From positions 1 to 28,629 of IMG/VR virus record IMGVR_UViG_3300006027_000044: 28,629 bases of DNA; one strand, written 5' to 3'. Source of the DNA: a virus. Made by a program: the position numbers and the translations under genes. Position 1 is the stretch's first letter. Each line of letters opens with the position of its first letter. The notes under the pieces were generated by a model, which was not told the DNA's origin, did no database searches, and saw only the letters and a list, made by a program, of their open reading frames with translations. Of this stretch, positions 7,464 through 14,549 are shown one piece after another.

Positions 7464-8153
7464 ATGATGGACACGGTGATCTTTATTCCTGCAAGGCTGG
7501 GGAGTAAAAGACTCATCCATAAACCACTTACCAAATTGGGGGGTGTACCTCTGGTAAGACGTGTTGCGGAGGCTTGCGAAAAGTCTGGATATCCGGTTGT
7601 GGTATTGACAGACAGTAAAAGAGTCGCGGATTGTGTAAAGGGTTTTGAGGTTGTAATTGATAGTCAACACTATCATAACGGTACGGAAAGATGTGCCTCC
7701 GCTTCATACTTTCCTATGTTGGAACCCTACAAGTACATCATCAATGTCCAAGGAGACATGCCTGATGTTACCACTAACATGATTGAGACTCTGGCGCATG
7801 GTCTTCGTAACGATGAGTGGGATGTCTGTACTCTTTACACCAAGATGACAGAAGAGGAACAGTCGAACCGTAACAATGTGAAGATGGTACATAACCAAGA
7901 ACTCGCACACTGGTTCGCTCGTGACATAACTTACGGTGTACGTCACCTTGGTGTATATGGATACTCTCAACCAACCTTAAGAGAGTATGGAAACTGGGAT
8001 GTTAGTCTGTATGAAGAAATTGAGAGTTTGGAACAACTTCGATGGATTGAAAATGAAGTTGAGATTGGTGTATACGAAACTCAGTTTGATGGTATGGAGA
8101 TTAACACAGTGGGTGACGTACATTCTTGGCATATGAGGAATAAGTTGGTATGA
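7464..8153 (+). CDS. kdsB: CMP-KDO synthetase (3-deoxy-manno-octulosonate cytidylyltransferase)
   Basis: Activates KDO with CTP to give CMP-KDO, the donor for lipopolysaccharide inner core. The 229-residue protein (E. coli KdsB is about 248) begins with the nucleotide-binding motif FIPARLGSKRLIHKPL, has INVQGDMPDV (the metal-binding Asp; the usual following Glu is Met here), NRNNVKMV, GVYGYSQPTLREY and the C-terminal LEQLRWIENE...INTVGDV block typical of KdsB. ATG at 7464 or 7467 follows GAAAGGAAG; 7467 has the better spacing. It overlaps kdsA by 4 nt (ATGA), so the two form one operon. 7 of 13 Arg codons are AGA/AGG. Confidence 0.88.
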   Translation: MMDTVIFIPARLGSKRLIHKPLTKLGGVPLVRRVAEACEKSGYPVVVLTDSKRVADCVKGFEVVIDSQHYHNGTERCASASYFPMLEPYKYIINVQGDMPDVTTNMIETLAHGLRNDEWDVCTLYTKMTEEEQSNRNNVKMVHNQELAHWFARDITYGVRHLGVYGYSQPTLREYGNWDVSLYEEIESLEQLRWIENEVEIGVYETQFDGMEINTVGDVHSWHMRNKLV

Positions 8154-8932
8154 GAATTATTGCAGGCCCATGCCAGTTCGAGTCGTTCGATATGGCACGT
8201 GAAGTTGCAGAACACTGCAAAGGTATCTGTGACGAATATGGTATTGAGTACTACTTCAAGGCGTCCTTTGACAAAGCGAACCGTAGTAAAGGGACGAGTG
8301 CAAGGGGTGTAGGACTGAAACAATGTATGGATCATTTCTGGAGATTGAAGGCAGAAATTCCTGAGTTGAAGACACTAACCGATGTACATGAGACTCATCA
8401 AGTCTATAACATCGCGTCAGAACATGATGAATGTGTGGATGTCCTACAGATCCCTGCCCTCTTATCAAGACAGACGGATTTGATCAAAGCCGCATCTCTC
8501 AGTGGTAAGATCGTTAATATCAAGAAGGGTCAGTTCATGTCTCCCTATGATTGTCAAGATGTCTTGGACAAGGCGTCCGGTGCAAGGGAAGTTTGGTTGA
8601 CAGAACGGGGAACTTCTTTTGGTTACAACAGATTGGTGGTGGACTTCGTGGGTCTCAACTACATGATCAATAACTACCCCGATGTGGTGTTTGACGTGAC
8701 TCACTCTATCCAAAACCCCGCAAAGGTGGAGACTTCGGATAGGTCCGCCATCACCCCTCTCGCCTGCGCGGCCGCCGCAATGGGGGTCCAGAACTTCTTT
8801 TTTGAGGTACATCCGGACCCCGATAACGCAAAATCTGATGGACCCAACTCTCTCCATCTATCTGATTTTAAACAACTTGTCTGTTCTCTTGAAAAAATTT
8901 CAAAAAAACGCTTGACTTTTCTTGCGGAGTAG
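8150..8932 (+). CDS. kdsA: KDO-8-phosphate synthase
   Basis: Condenses phosphoenolpyruvate with arabinose-5-phosphate to KDO-8-phosphate. The 260-residue protein contains AGPCQFES, the PEP-binding FKASFDKANRS block, TDVHE, LQIPALLSRQTDL, VNIKKGQFMSP, ERGTSFGYNRLVVD, FDVTHSIQNP and VHPDPDNAKSDGP: essentially all KdsA signatures in order. Cys7 in the GPC motif points to the metal-dependent class. It is coupled to kdsB by ATGA. KDO-8-phosphate phosphatase and KDO transferase genes are not in the window, so host enzymes would be needed to complete the pathway. A promoter for the next small gene overlaps its end. Confidence 0.95.
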   Translation: MRIIAGPCQFESFDMAREVAEHCKGICDEYGIEYYFKASFDKANRSKGTSARGVGLKQCMDHFWRLKAEIPELKTLTDVHETHQVYNIASEHDECVDVLQIPALLSRQTDLIKAASLSGKIVNIKKGQFMSPYDCQDVLDKASGAREVWLTERGTSFGYNRLVVDFVGLNYMINNYPDVVFDVTHSIQNPAKVETSDRSAITPLACAAAAMGVQNFFFEVHPDPDNAKSDGPNSLHLSDFKQLVCSLEKISKKRLTFLAE

Positions 8933-8940
8933 GTTATAGT
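8912..8940 (+). promoter_or_regulatory. Sigma-70-like promoter after kdsA
   Basis: TTGACT at 8912-8917, 17-nt spacer, TATAGT at 8935-8940. Predicted start about 8947; drives the small gene at 8972 and those downstream. The same -10 is used ahead of hsp20. Confidence 0.6.
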
Positions 8941-8971
8941 GTATATGTAATTTGGTGAGAGAGGACTGGTT

Positions 8972-9139
8972 ATGAAACCGATGCACATGGTGAAGTCAAT
9001 ATCTGAGAAGGAGCTCGCGATGCTCCAACGGATCTGGACTCAGAATGAGAAGAAGATCAACGAACTTCTTAATCATCAACAAGAGATCGATAAGTTGTTT
9101 GACAAGATCGATCAAGGTAAAGTGTTAATCGGAGGCTAA
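8972..9139 (+). CDS. Small coiled-coil-like protein, 55 residues
   Basis: An ATG at 8972 opens a 55-residue frame ending in TAA at 9137-9139. The sequence is highly charged and helix-forming (KSISEKELAMLQRIW, then QNEKKINELLNHQQEID), consistent with a short coiled coil. It fills the gap between kdsA and the gene at 9142, has a promoter immediately upstream, and contains the strong SD (CGGAGG) for the next gene in its last codons. The function is not recognised. Confidence 0.75.
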   Translation: MKPMHMVKSISEKELAMLQRIWTQNEKKINELLNHQQEIDKLFDKIDQGKVLIGG

Positions 9140-9141
9140 TT

Positions 9142-9633
9142 ATGAAACTTGTAATCTTCACCCAAATCAAAGAGAACTACGGCGCCCATGCATGGGACGG
9201 TAAGGGCGAATGCCCGCAGCGCTGGAAGTTCAAGGGTGGTAACACCATTATAGTCCGTGATATCACTGTAGATCAGGCGATGAAATTGAGAACGGGTATC
9301 CCTACTCTGACGGCTCTCATCGAAGAGAACAATGAGTACTTCGAAGAGTACATCTTGGACTGGGATATCATGGACGATTGCGTGGGAGATCCAATCGAAG
9401 ATTGGGATTCACCCATCGAATACTCGTGGGGTGGTGACCGTTGGTTGGCCCAGCGGGTAGTTGATAACACCAAAGACGGTGGTTACTATCGTTATGAGAT
9501 TGCGTCCGCAAAAGAGACGTGGATCCCAATGGAAGGTGGCGAAAAGTCCGACTTCAAGGTCGAGTACACCATGCGTAATGGTGATGTTCTAAACTACGAG
9601 GAGTTGCAACAGTTTTTTAGTGAGGCATCGTGA
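9142..9633 (+). CDS. Conserved hypothetical protein (MKLVIFTQ...NYGAH type)
   Basis: A 163-residue acidic protein with a strong SD (GGAGG). The N-terminus MKLVIFTQIKENYGAHAWDG is followed by WKFKGGNTIIV. The middle has many Trp and Asp residues (ILDWDIMDDC, EDWDSPIEYSWGGDRW). Proteins of this look occur in marine T4-like phages, but I know no function. No signal peptide, membrane span or catalytic motif is visible. It lies between a small coiled-coil gene and a cell-wall hydrolase; that context does not assign a role. Confidence 0.8.
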   Translation: MKLVIFTQIKENYGAHAWDGKGECPQRWKFKGGNTIIVRDITVDQAMKLRTGIPTLTALIEENNEYFEEYILDWDIMDDCVGDPIEDWDSPIEYSWGGDRWLAQRVVDNTKDGGYYRYEIASAKETWIPMEGGEKSDFKVEYTMRNGDVLNYEELQQFFSEAS

Positions 9634-9644
9634 AGGTTTGAAGT

Positions 9645-10268
9645 ATGCGAACTGGTTATCAAGTAGCTACCGTGGGTGCACTATTTGCATCTATACTGAG
9701 TTTTGAATATTATTTAATAGATTCGGTTTCGACTAGACTGGATAGTCTGGAAGAAGTCATCTCCACTAATGCGGCTTCCGCATCCTCACTCTCTCTCGAA
9801 ACGGAGGCGATTGGTGGAGATGACATTTATTCTGAACGAGACCTTGAGTGTCTCGCACTCAACGCTTACTTTGAGTCGTTGAATGAACCCACCGCTGGTA
9901 AGATTGGAGTGACACACGTTGTCTTAAATCGTGTAGAGAGTGCACGGTTCCCCAACACAGTTTGTGGTGTGATCTATCAAGGTCAGACATATACGACACC
10001 GGACGGGAGACGTATGCCTCTCCGCAACAGGTGTCAATTCAGTTGGTATTGTGACGGTAGATCCGACATACCAAGGGCATGGAAAAGGTACACTGAAATA
10101 TACCAACTTGTCGCAAAGGTCGCAACAGATCGTGCACAAGGTGTTGGTAACGACATCACGAAGGGTAGTTTATTCTACCATGCTGATTACGTTGATCCCC
10201 ACTGGAACAGACGTATGAACCGTGAGGTCCAATTGGGTAGACATATATTCTACACAATGGACAGTTAA
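9645..10268 (+). CDS. Membrane-anchored SleB-type cell wall hydrolase
   Basis: A 207-residue protein with an N-terminal hydrophobic stretch (about residues 6-26, VATVGALFASILSFEYYLI) that looks like a signal anchor, a short linker, and a Hydrolase_2/SleB domain from about 65 to 205. The domain shows the family pattern LALNAYFES with E77 as the likely catalytic Glu, GVTHVVLNRV, FPNTVCGVIYQ, CQFSWYCDG (130-138) and LFYHADYVDPHW. SleB-type enzymes are lytic transglycosylases acting on peptidoglycan. A periplasm-facing lysis or superinfection-related role is plausible. Whether the anchor is released (SAR-like) is not shown. Confidence 0.82.
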   Translation: MRTGYQVATVGALFASILSFEYYLIDSVSTRLDSLEEVISTNAASASSLSLETEAIGGDDIYSERDLECLALNAYFESLNEPTAGKIGVTHVVLNRVESARFPNTVCGVIYQGQTYTTPDGRRMPLRNRCQFSWYCDGRSDIPRAWKRYTEIYQLVAKVATDRAQGVGNDITKGSLFYHADYVDPHWNRRMNREVQLGRHIFYTMDS

Positions 10269-10307
10269 CCCAAGACTATATACACACACAAACTAAGGAG
10301 GTTTGAT

Positions 10308-10571
10308 ATGGAACTAAATGCTCTCGGCATTATCGCAATCGTGTTTGTTGCAGTCGTATTTGTCCTTGTTACGAAAGCCGCAAATAATGCGGAAGATCGA
10401 CTTGAAGAGGTAGATGGTGAACCAGCTTTTGATTTACCACCTAAACCCTTAGAAGATATGACGAAGGCCGAACTTCTGGAGGTTGCAGATGAATGCAACA
10501 TCGCAGGAGTCAGATCCCGAATGCGAAAAGCAGAAGTATTCGAACTCGTTCGCAAAAATTTTGGTGTTTAA
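10308..10571 (+). CDS. Small membrane protein with C-terminal LEM/HeH-like domain
   Basis: An 87-residue protein with an excellent SD (AAGGAGG). Residues 6-24 (LGIIAIVFVAVVFVLVTKA) form one transmembrane helix, followed by an acidic linker. Residues 50-85 (MTKAELLEVADEC..., RMRKAEVFELVRK) have the helix-extension-helix pattern of HeH/LEM or Rho-N-like domains, which often bind DNA or proteins. A membrane-tethered nucleic-acid-binding function is inference. It is the last gene before a terminator and probably shares a transcript with the cell wall hydrolase. Confidence 0.82.
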   Translation: MELNALGIIAIVFVAVVFVLVTKAANNAEDRLEEVDGEPAFDLPPKPLEDMTKAELLEVADECNIAGVRSRMRKAEVFELVRKNFGV

Positions 10572-10572
10572 G

Positions 10573-10602
10573 AAAGGGGGCGAATGCCCCCTTCTTTTTC
10601 TT
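10573..10602 (+). terminator. Rho-independent terminator after the 10308 gene
   Basis: Stem GGGGGC (10576-10581) and GCCCCC (10586-10591) with a GAAT loop, extended by A-T pairs and followed by the U-rich tract TTCTTTTTCTT. It ends directly at the -35 of the gp44 promoter, insulating gp44 from upstream transcription. Confidence 0.85.
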
Positions 10603-10629
10603 GACAGATTGTACCGTATGGTGTACAAT
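10601..10629 (+). promoter_or_regulatory. Sigma-70 promoter for gp44
   Basis: TTGACA at 10601-10606, 17-nt spacer, TACAAT at 10624-10629. Start about 10636; the leader of about 20 nt holds the GGAG SD of gp44. It follows the terminator directly. Confidence 0.75.
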
Positions 10630-10655
10630 GTGATTTTTATTATGGAGAAACCTAT

Positions 10656-11594
10656 ATGCGTGATGAATTCCTCTGGGTTGAGAAGTATCGTCCTCGAACT
10701 GTCTCTGACACGATCCTTCCGTCTGAACTCAAACAAGTATTTACCAAGGTAGTTGCGGGCGGTGAAATTCCTAACATGTTGTTCTCTGGCACTGCTGGTA
10801 CTGGTAAGACCACTGTCGCACGTGCAATATGTGATGAACTTGGACTCGATTACATCGTCATCAATGGTAGCGAGGAGGGGAACATCGATACCCTTCGTGG
10901 GAAGATTAAACAGTTTGCATCTTCCATATCTCTGAGTGGTGGGTACAAGGTTGTCATTCTAGACGAGGCAGATTACCTCAATCCTCAATCAACACAACCC
11001 GCACTCCGTGGGTTCATCGAAGAGTTCTCTTCTAACTGTCGGTTCATCCTGACCTGTAACTTCAAGAACCGTGTCATCGAACCCCTACACTCTCGTTGTT
11101 CTAATTACGAGTTTAACTTCAACAAGAAGGTTCAGGCGCAACTCTGTTCGGAGTTCATGAGACGTGCGGATGATATCCTCAAGACTGAGGGTGTCGCCTA
11201 TAACAAGGATACTCTCGCACAAGTTATCATGCGTCACTCTCCAGACTGGAGACGTGTACTCAATGAGTTGCAACGTCACTCTATCTCTGGTCAACTGGAA
11301 ACTACAGTTATCATTAATGACGCAAATGAGAACTACAGTCTCTTGTTCCGTTCCCTCAAAGAGAAGAACTTCAAGACCATGCGGTCATGGGTGGTCAACA
11401 ACATGGACGTAGAACCCGCCGCAGTGTTTCGTGGGATCTATGACTTGATGAACGAATATGTTGCACCACAGTCTATTCCACAACTCGTATTGATCCTCGC
11501 TGATTATCAATACAAGAATGCGTTCGTGGCAGATCATGAACTTAACCTAGTCGCCTGTATGACTGAGATCATGGCAAACGTGGAGATTAAATGA
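10656..11594 (+). CDS. gp44: gp44 clamp loader large (ATPase) subunit
   Basis: A 312-residue AAA+ protein (T4 gp44 is 319) that with gp62 loads gp45 onto primer-template DNA. It has the N-terminal LWVEKYRPRTVSD signature, Walker A GTAGTGKTT at 45-53, Walker B with sensor VVILDEADYL (DEAD 103-106), and the arginine-finger SRC motif (LHSRCSN, 146-148), followed by the lid and collar helices. It has its own promoter and terminator-insulated position. Unlike T4, where gene 62 follows immediately, here about 2.5 kb of accessory genes separates gp44 from gp62. Confidence 0.96.
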   Translation: MRDEFLWVEKYRPRTVSDTILPSELKQVFTKVVAGGEIPNMLFSGTAGTGKTTVARAICDELGLDYIVINGSEEGNIDTLRGKIKQFASSISLSGGYKVVILDEADYLNPQSTQPALRGFIEEFSSNCRFILTCNFKNRVIEPLHSRCSNYEFNFNKKVQAQLCSEFMRRADDILKTEGVAYNKDTLAQVIMRHSPDWRRVLNELQRHSISGQLETTVIINDANENYSLLFRSLKEKNFKTMRSWVVNNMDVEPAAVFRGIYDLMNEYVAPQSIPQLVLILADYQYKNAFVADHELNLVACMTEIMANVEIK

Positions 11595-11851
11595 TGAGTA
11601 AAGATCGATTTGATTTAGAACAATCTATCATGGAATGTTGGAATGTCACCGAAGATATTAATATGGTGACCGAACATTTTATGGACAGTCCTAAGTGGGA
11701 ACATATACCACCTGATGTTGCGGATGCTATGTGTAACAAGTATCTTGGTATCAAGGAACTTTATGAGATTCGTTTTCAAAGGTTGTGGGATACCTTTACA
11801 GAATGTTTCGATCTAGATAGGAATTCTAGAGGAGAGAATCTACGTGAGTAA
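11591..11851 (+). CDS. Conserved small acidic phage protein
   Basis: An 86-residue protein overlapping the gp44 stop (ATGA; a second ATG is at 11594). It begins DRFDLEQSIMECWNVTEDI and continues with DVADAMCNKYLGIKELYEIRFQRLWDTF, a helical pattern seen in small proteins common in marine T4-like phages. It occupies the position of gp62 in T4 but lacks gp62 features, and the true gp62 lies at 14151. No known function. It overlaps the next gene by 8 nt. Confidence 0.8.
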   Translation: MMSKDRFDLEQSIMECWNVTEDINMVTEHFMDSPKWEHIPPDVADAMCNKYLGIKELYEIRFQRLWDTFTECFDLDRNSRGENLRE

Positions 11852-12266
11852 GTTTGATAGAAATTTGCACTGGACAACGGAGTGGAGTGAGAAAGTCTTA
11901 TTGGGTATTATAGGTACACTCACCTTTGGCGCTGCAATACAATACCTGTATGGTATGTACATGAACCTGTCAATTGAACTGTCAGATCTGTTCATGTTGT
12001 TTATCTACGCAGAGGTTCTAGGTATGGTTGGTGCGTTCTATAGTACTACACGTATTCCCGTAACCCTACCTATCATTATTGCGATTACCGCACTGTGTCG
12101 ATTAATCATCCTACATAGTAAGGAGATGCAGGAGATGCAACTACTCGCTGAGGGTGGGGCGATTCTAATTCTATCTGCTGCGGCATACTTGATGTCACTA
12201 AAGGACAAACTCAGTTTAGAAAAGATGAGGATTCGTGATGGACAAGATGAAGAGAATTTGGTTTAA
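11844..12266 (+). CDS. PsiE-like four-helix membrane protein
   Basis: A 140-residue protein with a GTG start and AGGAG SD 9 nt upstream. Four hydrophobic helices are visible (about 19-38, 45-63, 71-88, 97-115). The pattern FMLFIYAEVLGMVGAFY, then IIIAITALCRLIIL and GGAILILSAAAYLM, matches the PsiE (phosphate-starvation-inducible E) family of inner-membrane proteins. Its biochemical role is unknown even in bacteria. It sits in a row of small membrane-protein genes downstream of gp44. Confidence 0.75.
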   Translation: MSKFDRNLHWTTEWSEKVLLGIIGTLTFGAAIQYLYGMYMNLSIELSDLFMLFIYAEVLGMVGAFYSTTRIPVTLPIIIAITALCRLIILHSKEMQEMQLLAEGGAILILSAAAYLMSLKDKLSLEKMRIRDGQDEENLV

Positions 12267-12396
12267 GGCTCTTGGAGAAAAGTCTGGGAGTACAGACGAA
12301 GAATCGGATGCAGTCGCTTGGGTGAGAACCATCCTAATACTGCAAGCCGTTGCGACTAACTGTTTCATTATAAGTGGAGTGTTAAGACATTGGTAG
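12238..12396 (+). CDS. Small conserved membrane protein, 52 residues
   Basis: ATG at 12238, inside the end of the PsiE-like gene; TAG at 12394-12396. The protein starts MDKMKRIWFKALGEKSG, has a polar segment, then one transmembrane helix (VRTILILQAVATNCFII) ending GVLRHW. The RIWFKALGEK start and RHW end are a pattern I know from small proteins of T4-like cyanophages, with no assigned function. It overlaps the next gene by 7 nt. Being short and embedded between overlapping genes, it is easily missed. Confidence 0.8.
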   Translation: MDKMKRIWFKALGEKSGSTDEESDAVAWVRTILILQAVATNCFIISGVLRHW

Positions 12397-12818
12397 AAGA
12401 TAAGAAAGGGTTTAGTCCCCAAGAAGACGTTGATGTCTTCATGATGGCGGCAGAACAACCCATGCGGTATGAGTTACCCCAAAACCCTGAGATGATGTTC
12501 GAAGAGGATCAGTCTAGACTCTACATGGATCTGGTTGAAGAAGAGTTCAATGAAATCAAAGAAGCGTTTGCGAATCAAGACATCGTTGAGGTTGCGGATG
12601 GTATCGCAGATACGGTGTGGGTATTGATGGGTTTATCCAGTACTCTGGGTATAGATTTCTATAAAGTGTGGGAGGCGGTATTCCAATCCAACATGAGTAA
12701 AGTGGTCGAAGGTAAGTTGATTAAAAATCCCGAAACTGGTAAAGTCATGAAACCGGATAGTTACTTCCCCCCGAAGATAAGGGAGGCGTTGGGTCTTGAA
12801 GAAGAGACACCTGACTAA
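12390..12818 (+). CDS. MazG-like / phosphoribosyl-ATP pyrophosphohydrolase-like NTPase
   Basis: A 142-residue protein of the all-alpha NTP pyrophosphohydrolase superfamily. It carries the metal-binding pattern DLVEEEFNEIKEA (EExxE) and VADGIADTVWVL (ExxD), followed by SNMSKVVEGK and GKVMKPDSYFPPKI, the typical tail of phage PRA-PH/MazG-like proteins. Such enzymes hydrolyse NTPs or dNTPs to monophosphates and are linked to nucleotide sanitation or ppGpp lowering. The start is TTG at 12390, overlapping the previous stop, with GGAG about 10 nt upstream; the next in-frame Met would truncate the conserved EDVDVFMMAAEQ segment. Confidence 0.82.
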   Translation: MVEDKKGFSPQEDVDVFMMAAEQPMRYELPQNPEMMFEEDQSRLYMDLVEEEFNEIKEAFANQDIVEVADGIADTVWVLMGLSSTLGIDFYKVWEAVFQSNMSKVVEGKLIKNPETGKVMKPDSYFPPKIREALGLEEETPD

Positions 12819-12999
12819 GGCAGTAACTTGGAGGATAATCGCTAGTACTACAACCGCATTGATTGCATGGATGTTCGGTCTACCCCCGTCCGCAATCGGA
12901 GCGGTATTCTTTGTAGACCTAGTATTAAAATTCGGATTGTACTACGGACACGAACGTGTTTGGTATAAGTACATAAGATATGGAGTGGAAGAAAAATGA
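12796..12999 (+). CDS. DUF2061-like small membrane protein
   Basis: A 67-residue protein with a TTG start inside the end of the MazG-like gene. It shows the DUF2061 pattern: basic HLTKAVTWRIIASTTTALIAW, a GLPPSAIGAVFFVDLVLKFGLYYGHERVW second helix, and the YYxHERxW motif near residue 49. Two membrane helices are expected. The function of DUF2061 is unknown. It is coupled to the dCMP deaminase by an ATGA overlap. Confidence 0.82.
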   Translation: MKKRHLTKAVTWRIIASTTTALIAWMFGLPPSAIGAVFFVDLVLKFGLYYGHERVWYKYIRYGVEEK

Positions 13000-13418
13000 A
13001 TAAGTGGGATGCTGCTCATATGACCTCTGCGGAAGTCTACGCAAACCTTTCGTCTGCAAGACGGGCGAAGGTTGGTTGTGTTATTGTGAAGGACAACCGC
13101 ATCGTGTCTATCGGGTATAATGGTATGCCTAGTGGTTGGGATAATAACTGTGAGTATGGTCTTGATGCAGAACCGACGATCCTGAGAACCAAACCCGAAG
13201 TGTTACATGCAGAGACCAATGCAATTGCAAAGGTCGCCCGTAGTAACGAGTCTTGTGAAAACGCATCCTTGTATACTACGGTTGCCCCCTGTTTGGACTG
13301 TGCAAAACTTATCTACCAGTCTGGAATATCGAAAGTGTTTTGGAGAAACGAGTATCCACGTGGAGAACTGGGTCTAAAGTTTCTTTCAAAGTGTGATATA
13401 GAAGTAACCCAAATATGA
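12996..13418 (+). CDS. dCMP deaminase (deoxycytidylate deaminase)
   Basis: A zinc-dependent deaminase of 140 residues converting dCMP to dUMP, the substrate for thymidylate synthase. Zinc and catalytic residues: H71-A-E73 (LHAETNAIA) and PCLDC at 98-102 supply His, Glu and two Cys; the N-terminal WDAAHMTSAEV block, AKVGCVIV and GYNGMPSGWDN are family hallmarks. It would feed thyX (26580) in the same replication region. ATGA overlaps occur on both sides. Confidence 0.92.
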   Translation: MNKWDAAHMTSAEVYANLSSARRAKVGCVIVKDNRIVSIGYNGMPSGWDNNCEYGLDAEPTILRTKPEVLHAETNAIAKVARSNESCENASLYTTVAPCLDCAKLIYQSGISKVFWRNEYPRGELGLKFLSKCDIEVTQI

Positions 13419-14176
13419 CAACCGCAGATGATTTATATGCAAAAGAACTGAGAAAGGTTCTGCGGCATCGCCTCAGGGGAACGATGACCCCCATAGAAAA
13501 TGTCTTGTACTTCCCAAACAACATCGATGTTAGGATATGTCCTAAGAATGGTATGAGTAGTTTGAAGTGGGCTATGTTGTATGTCTACGGTGTCCCACAA
13601 GATCAGTCTGATCGTGTGAGTCTGACTATGGGTACGAAAGTTTGGAGGATGGAAGATATTAAGAAACATGGACATAAACCAGACTTACCTTTTCGTAAGG
13701 ACAGTTACAAAACTTGTGTTTCAAGAGATCCCATCAAAAGGTTCATGTCCGCATGTGAGTATATCAAGACTGAGTATGCGAGCTCGGCGGAGATGTTGTC
13801 AACTTCGAAGTCATTAACTGTCGAACAACTAGAACGTTTGTCGAGACTCTCAGATGTAAACCCACTTCCAGATTCTTTGGATGATATTATAGACGGTGTG
13901 TGGACTGGTGAAATACATAACTCACACTTCTTTACGCAGACATACTTTCACGGTAACCGTGGTCAGTATAACAAGATTTGGAGTATGAGTGATTTCAAAC
14001 GGATGATGGAATGGCTCAGAACCGAAACCAAGTGCAGTAGAAAGATTGATAAGATACATTCGAACTATACATCCGGTCAATGGTTTGGAGGCGTTGAACT
14101 CTTGACACCAGACCAGAAAAAACGTATAATGCGTATTTACGAAGAGGATTATGATTATGGATGGACAGAAGATTAG
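13415..14176 (+). CDS. Sulfotransferase-like protein
   Basis: A 253-residue protein with the PAPS-binding pattern of cytosolic/Golgi-type sulfotransferases: a 5'-phosphosulfate loop-like CPKNGMSSLKWAM (42-54) and 3'-phosphate motif CVSRDPIKRFMSACEY (101-116), then HFFTQTYFHGN and a C-terminal IMRIYEEDYDYGW typical of Sulfotransfer_2-like proteins. It would move sulfate from PAPS to an unknown acceptor, possibly a glycan. It is coupled to the dCMP deaminase (ATGA). Its 3' part contains an exact-consensus promoter for gp62, and it overlaps gp62 by about 20-26 nt. The family is likely; the acceptor is unknown. Confidence 0.75.
   Translation: MTTADDLYAKELRKVLRHRLRGTMTPIENVLYFPNNIDVRICPKNGMSSLKWAMLYVYGVPQDQSDRVSLTMGTKVWRMEDIKKHGHKPDLPFRKDSYKTCVSRDPIKRFMSACEYIKTEYASSAEMLSTSKSLTVEQLERLSRLSDVNPLPDSLDDIIDGVWTGEIHNSHFFTQTYFHGNRGQYNKIWSMSDFKRMMEWLRTETKCSRKIDKIHSNYTSGQWFGGVELLTPDQKKRIMRIYEEDYDYGWTED
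14102..14130 (+). promoter_or_regulatory. Perfect-consensus intragenic promoter for gp62-regA
   Basis: TTGACA at 14102-14107, 17-nt spacer, TATAAT at 14125-14130, within the sulfotransferase gene. Start about 14137, 14-20 nt before the gp62 start codon. Confidence 0.78.
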
Positions 14177-14549
14177 TCCGTTTGATTTCTTGAATAGTAT
14201 CAACACTACCAAGAAAAACCTCATGATAGGAACAGACGAAGAGAAGCAGTACGTACCCTTCGTAGTAAACCGTACACTGTCGTACTTTCAAGACACGGTT
14301 GGTCTTGCGAATGCGATGAACATTCACCATCATATTGACAACCGTCTACAATATGACTTTTTTATAAATATCGTTAGGAAACGAAAACGTTTCTCTAAGT
14401 GGGTTAAACCAACCACTTACAATGACGTGGAAGTAATCAAAGAGTATTATGGCTACAACGATGAGAAAGCCCGCCAAGTAATACCCTTACTGTCTTCCCA
14501 ACAACTAGAGTTTATAAAAAATAAGGTGAATAAAGGTGGAAGAAAATAA
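14151..14549 (+). CDS. gp62: gp62 clamp loader small subunit
   Basis: A 132-residue protein with the marine T4-like gp62 pattern: SPFDFLNSINTTKKNLM, QYVPFVVNRTLSYFQDT, NRLQYDFFINIVRKRKRFSKW and VIKEYYGYNDEKARQ. T4 gp62 (187 residues) has a longer N-terminus. It partners gp44 to load the clamp. Two ATG codons are possible (14151 and 14157); the SD GAGG at 14144-14147 favours 14157 by spacing. It is separated from gp44 by five accessory genes but has its own promoter. It overlaps regA by 14 nt. Confidence 0.9.
   Translation: MIMDGQKISPFDFLNSINTTKKNLMIGTDEEKQYVPFVVNRTLSYFQDTVGLANAMNIHHHIDNRLQYDFFINIVRKRKRFSKWVKPTTYNDVEVIKEYYGYNDEKARQVIPLLSSQQLEFIKNKVNKGGRK

Noticed and set aside
11591-11851. 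gp62 by position directly after gp44
   Set aside because: The sequence lacks gp62 motifs; the protein at 14151 carries them clearly.
14363-14370. Exact T4 late-promoter octamer TATAAATA within gp62
   Set aside because: It is made by Phe-Ile-Asn-Ile codons in a conserved gp62 segment, and the only close downstream gene is regA, an early gene. Chance is the simpler explanation.
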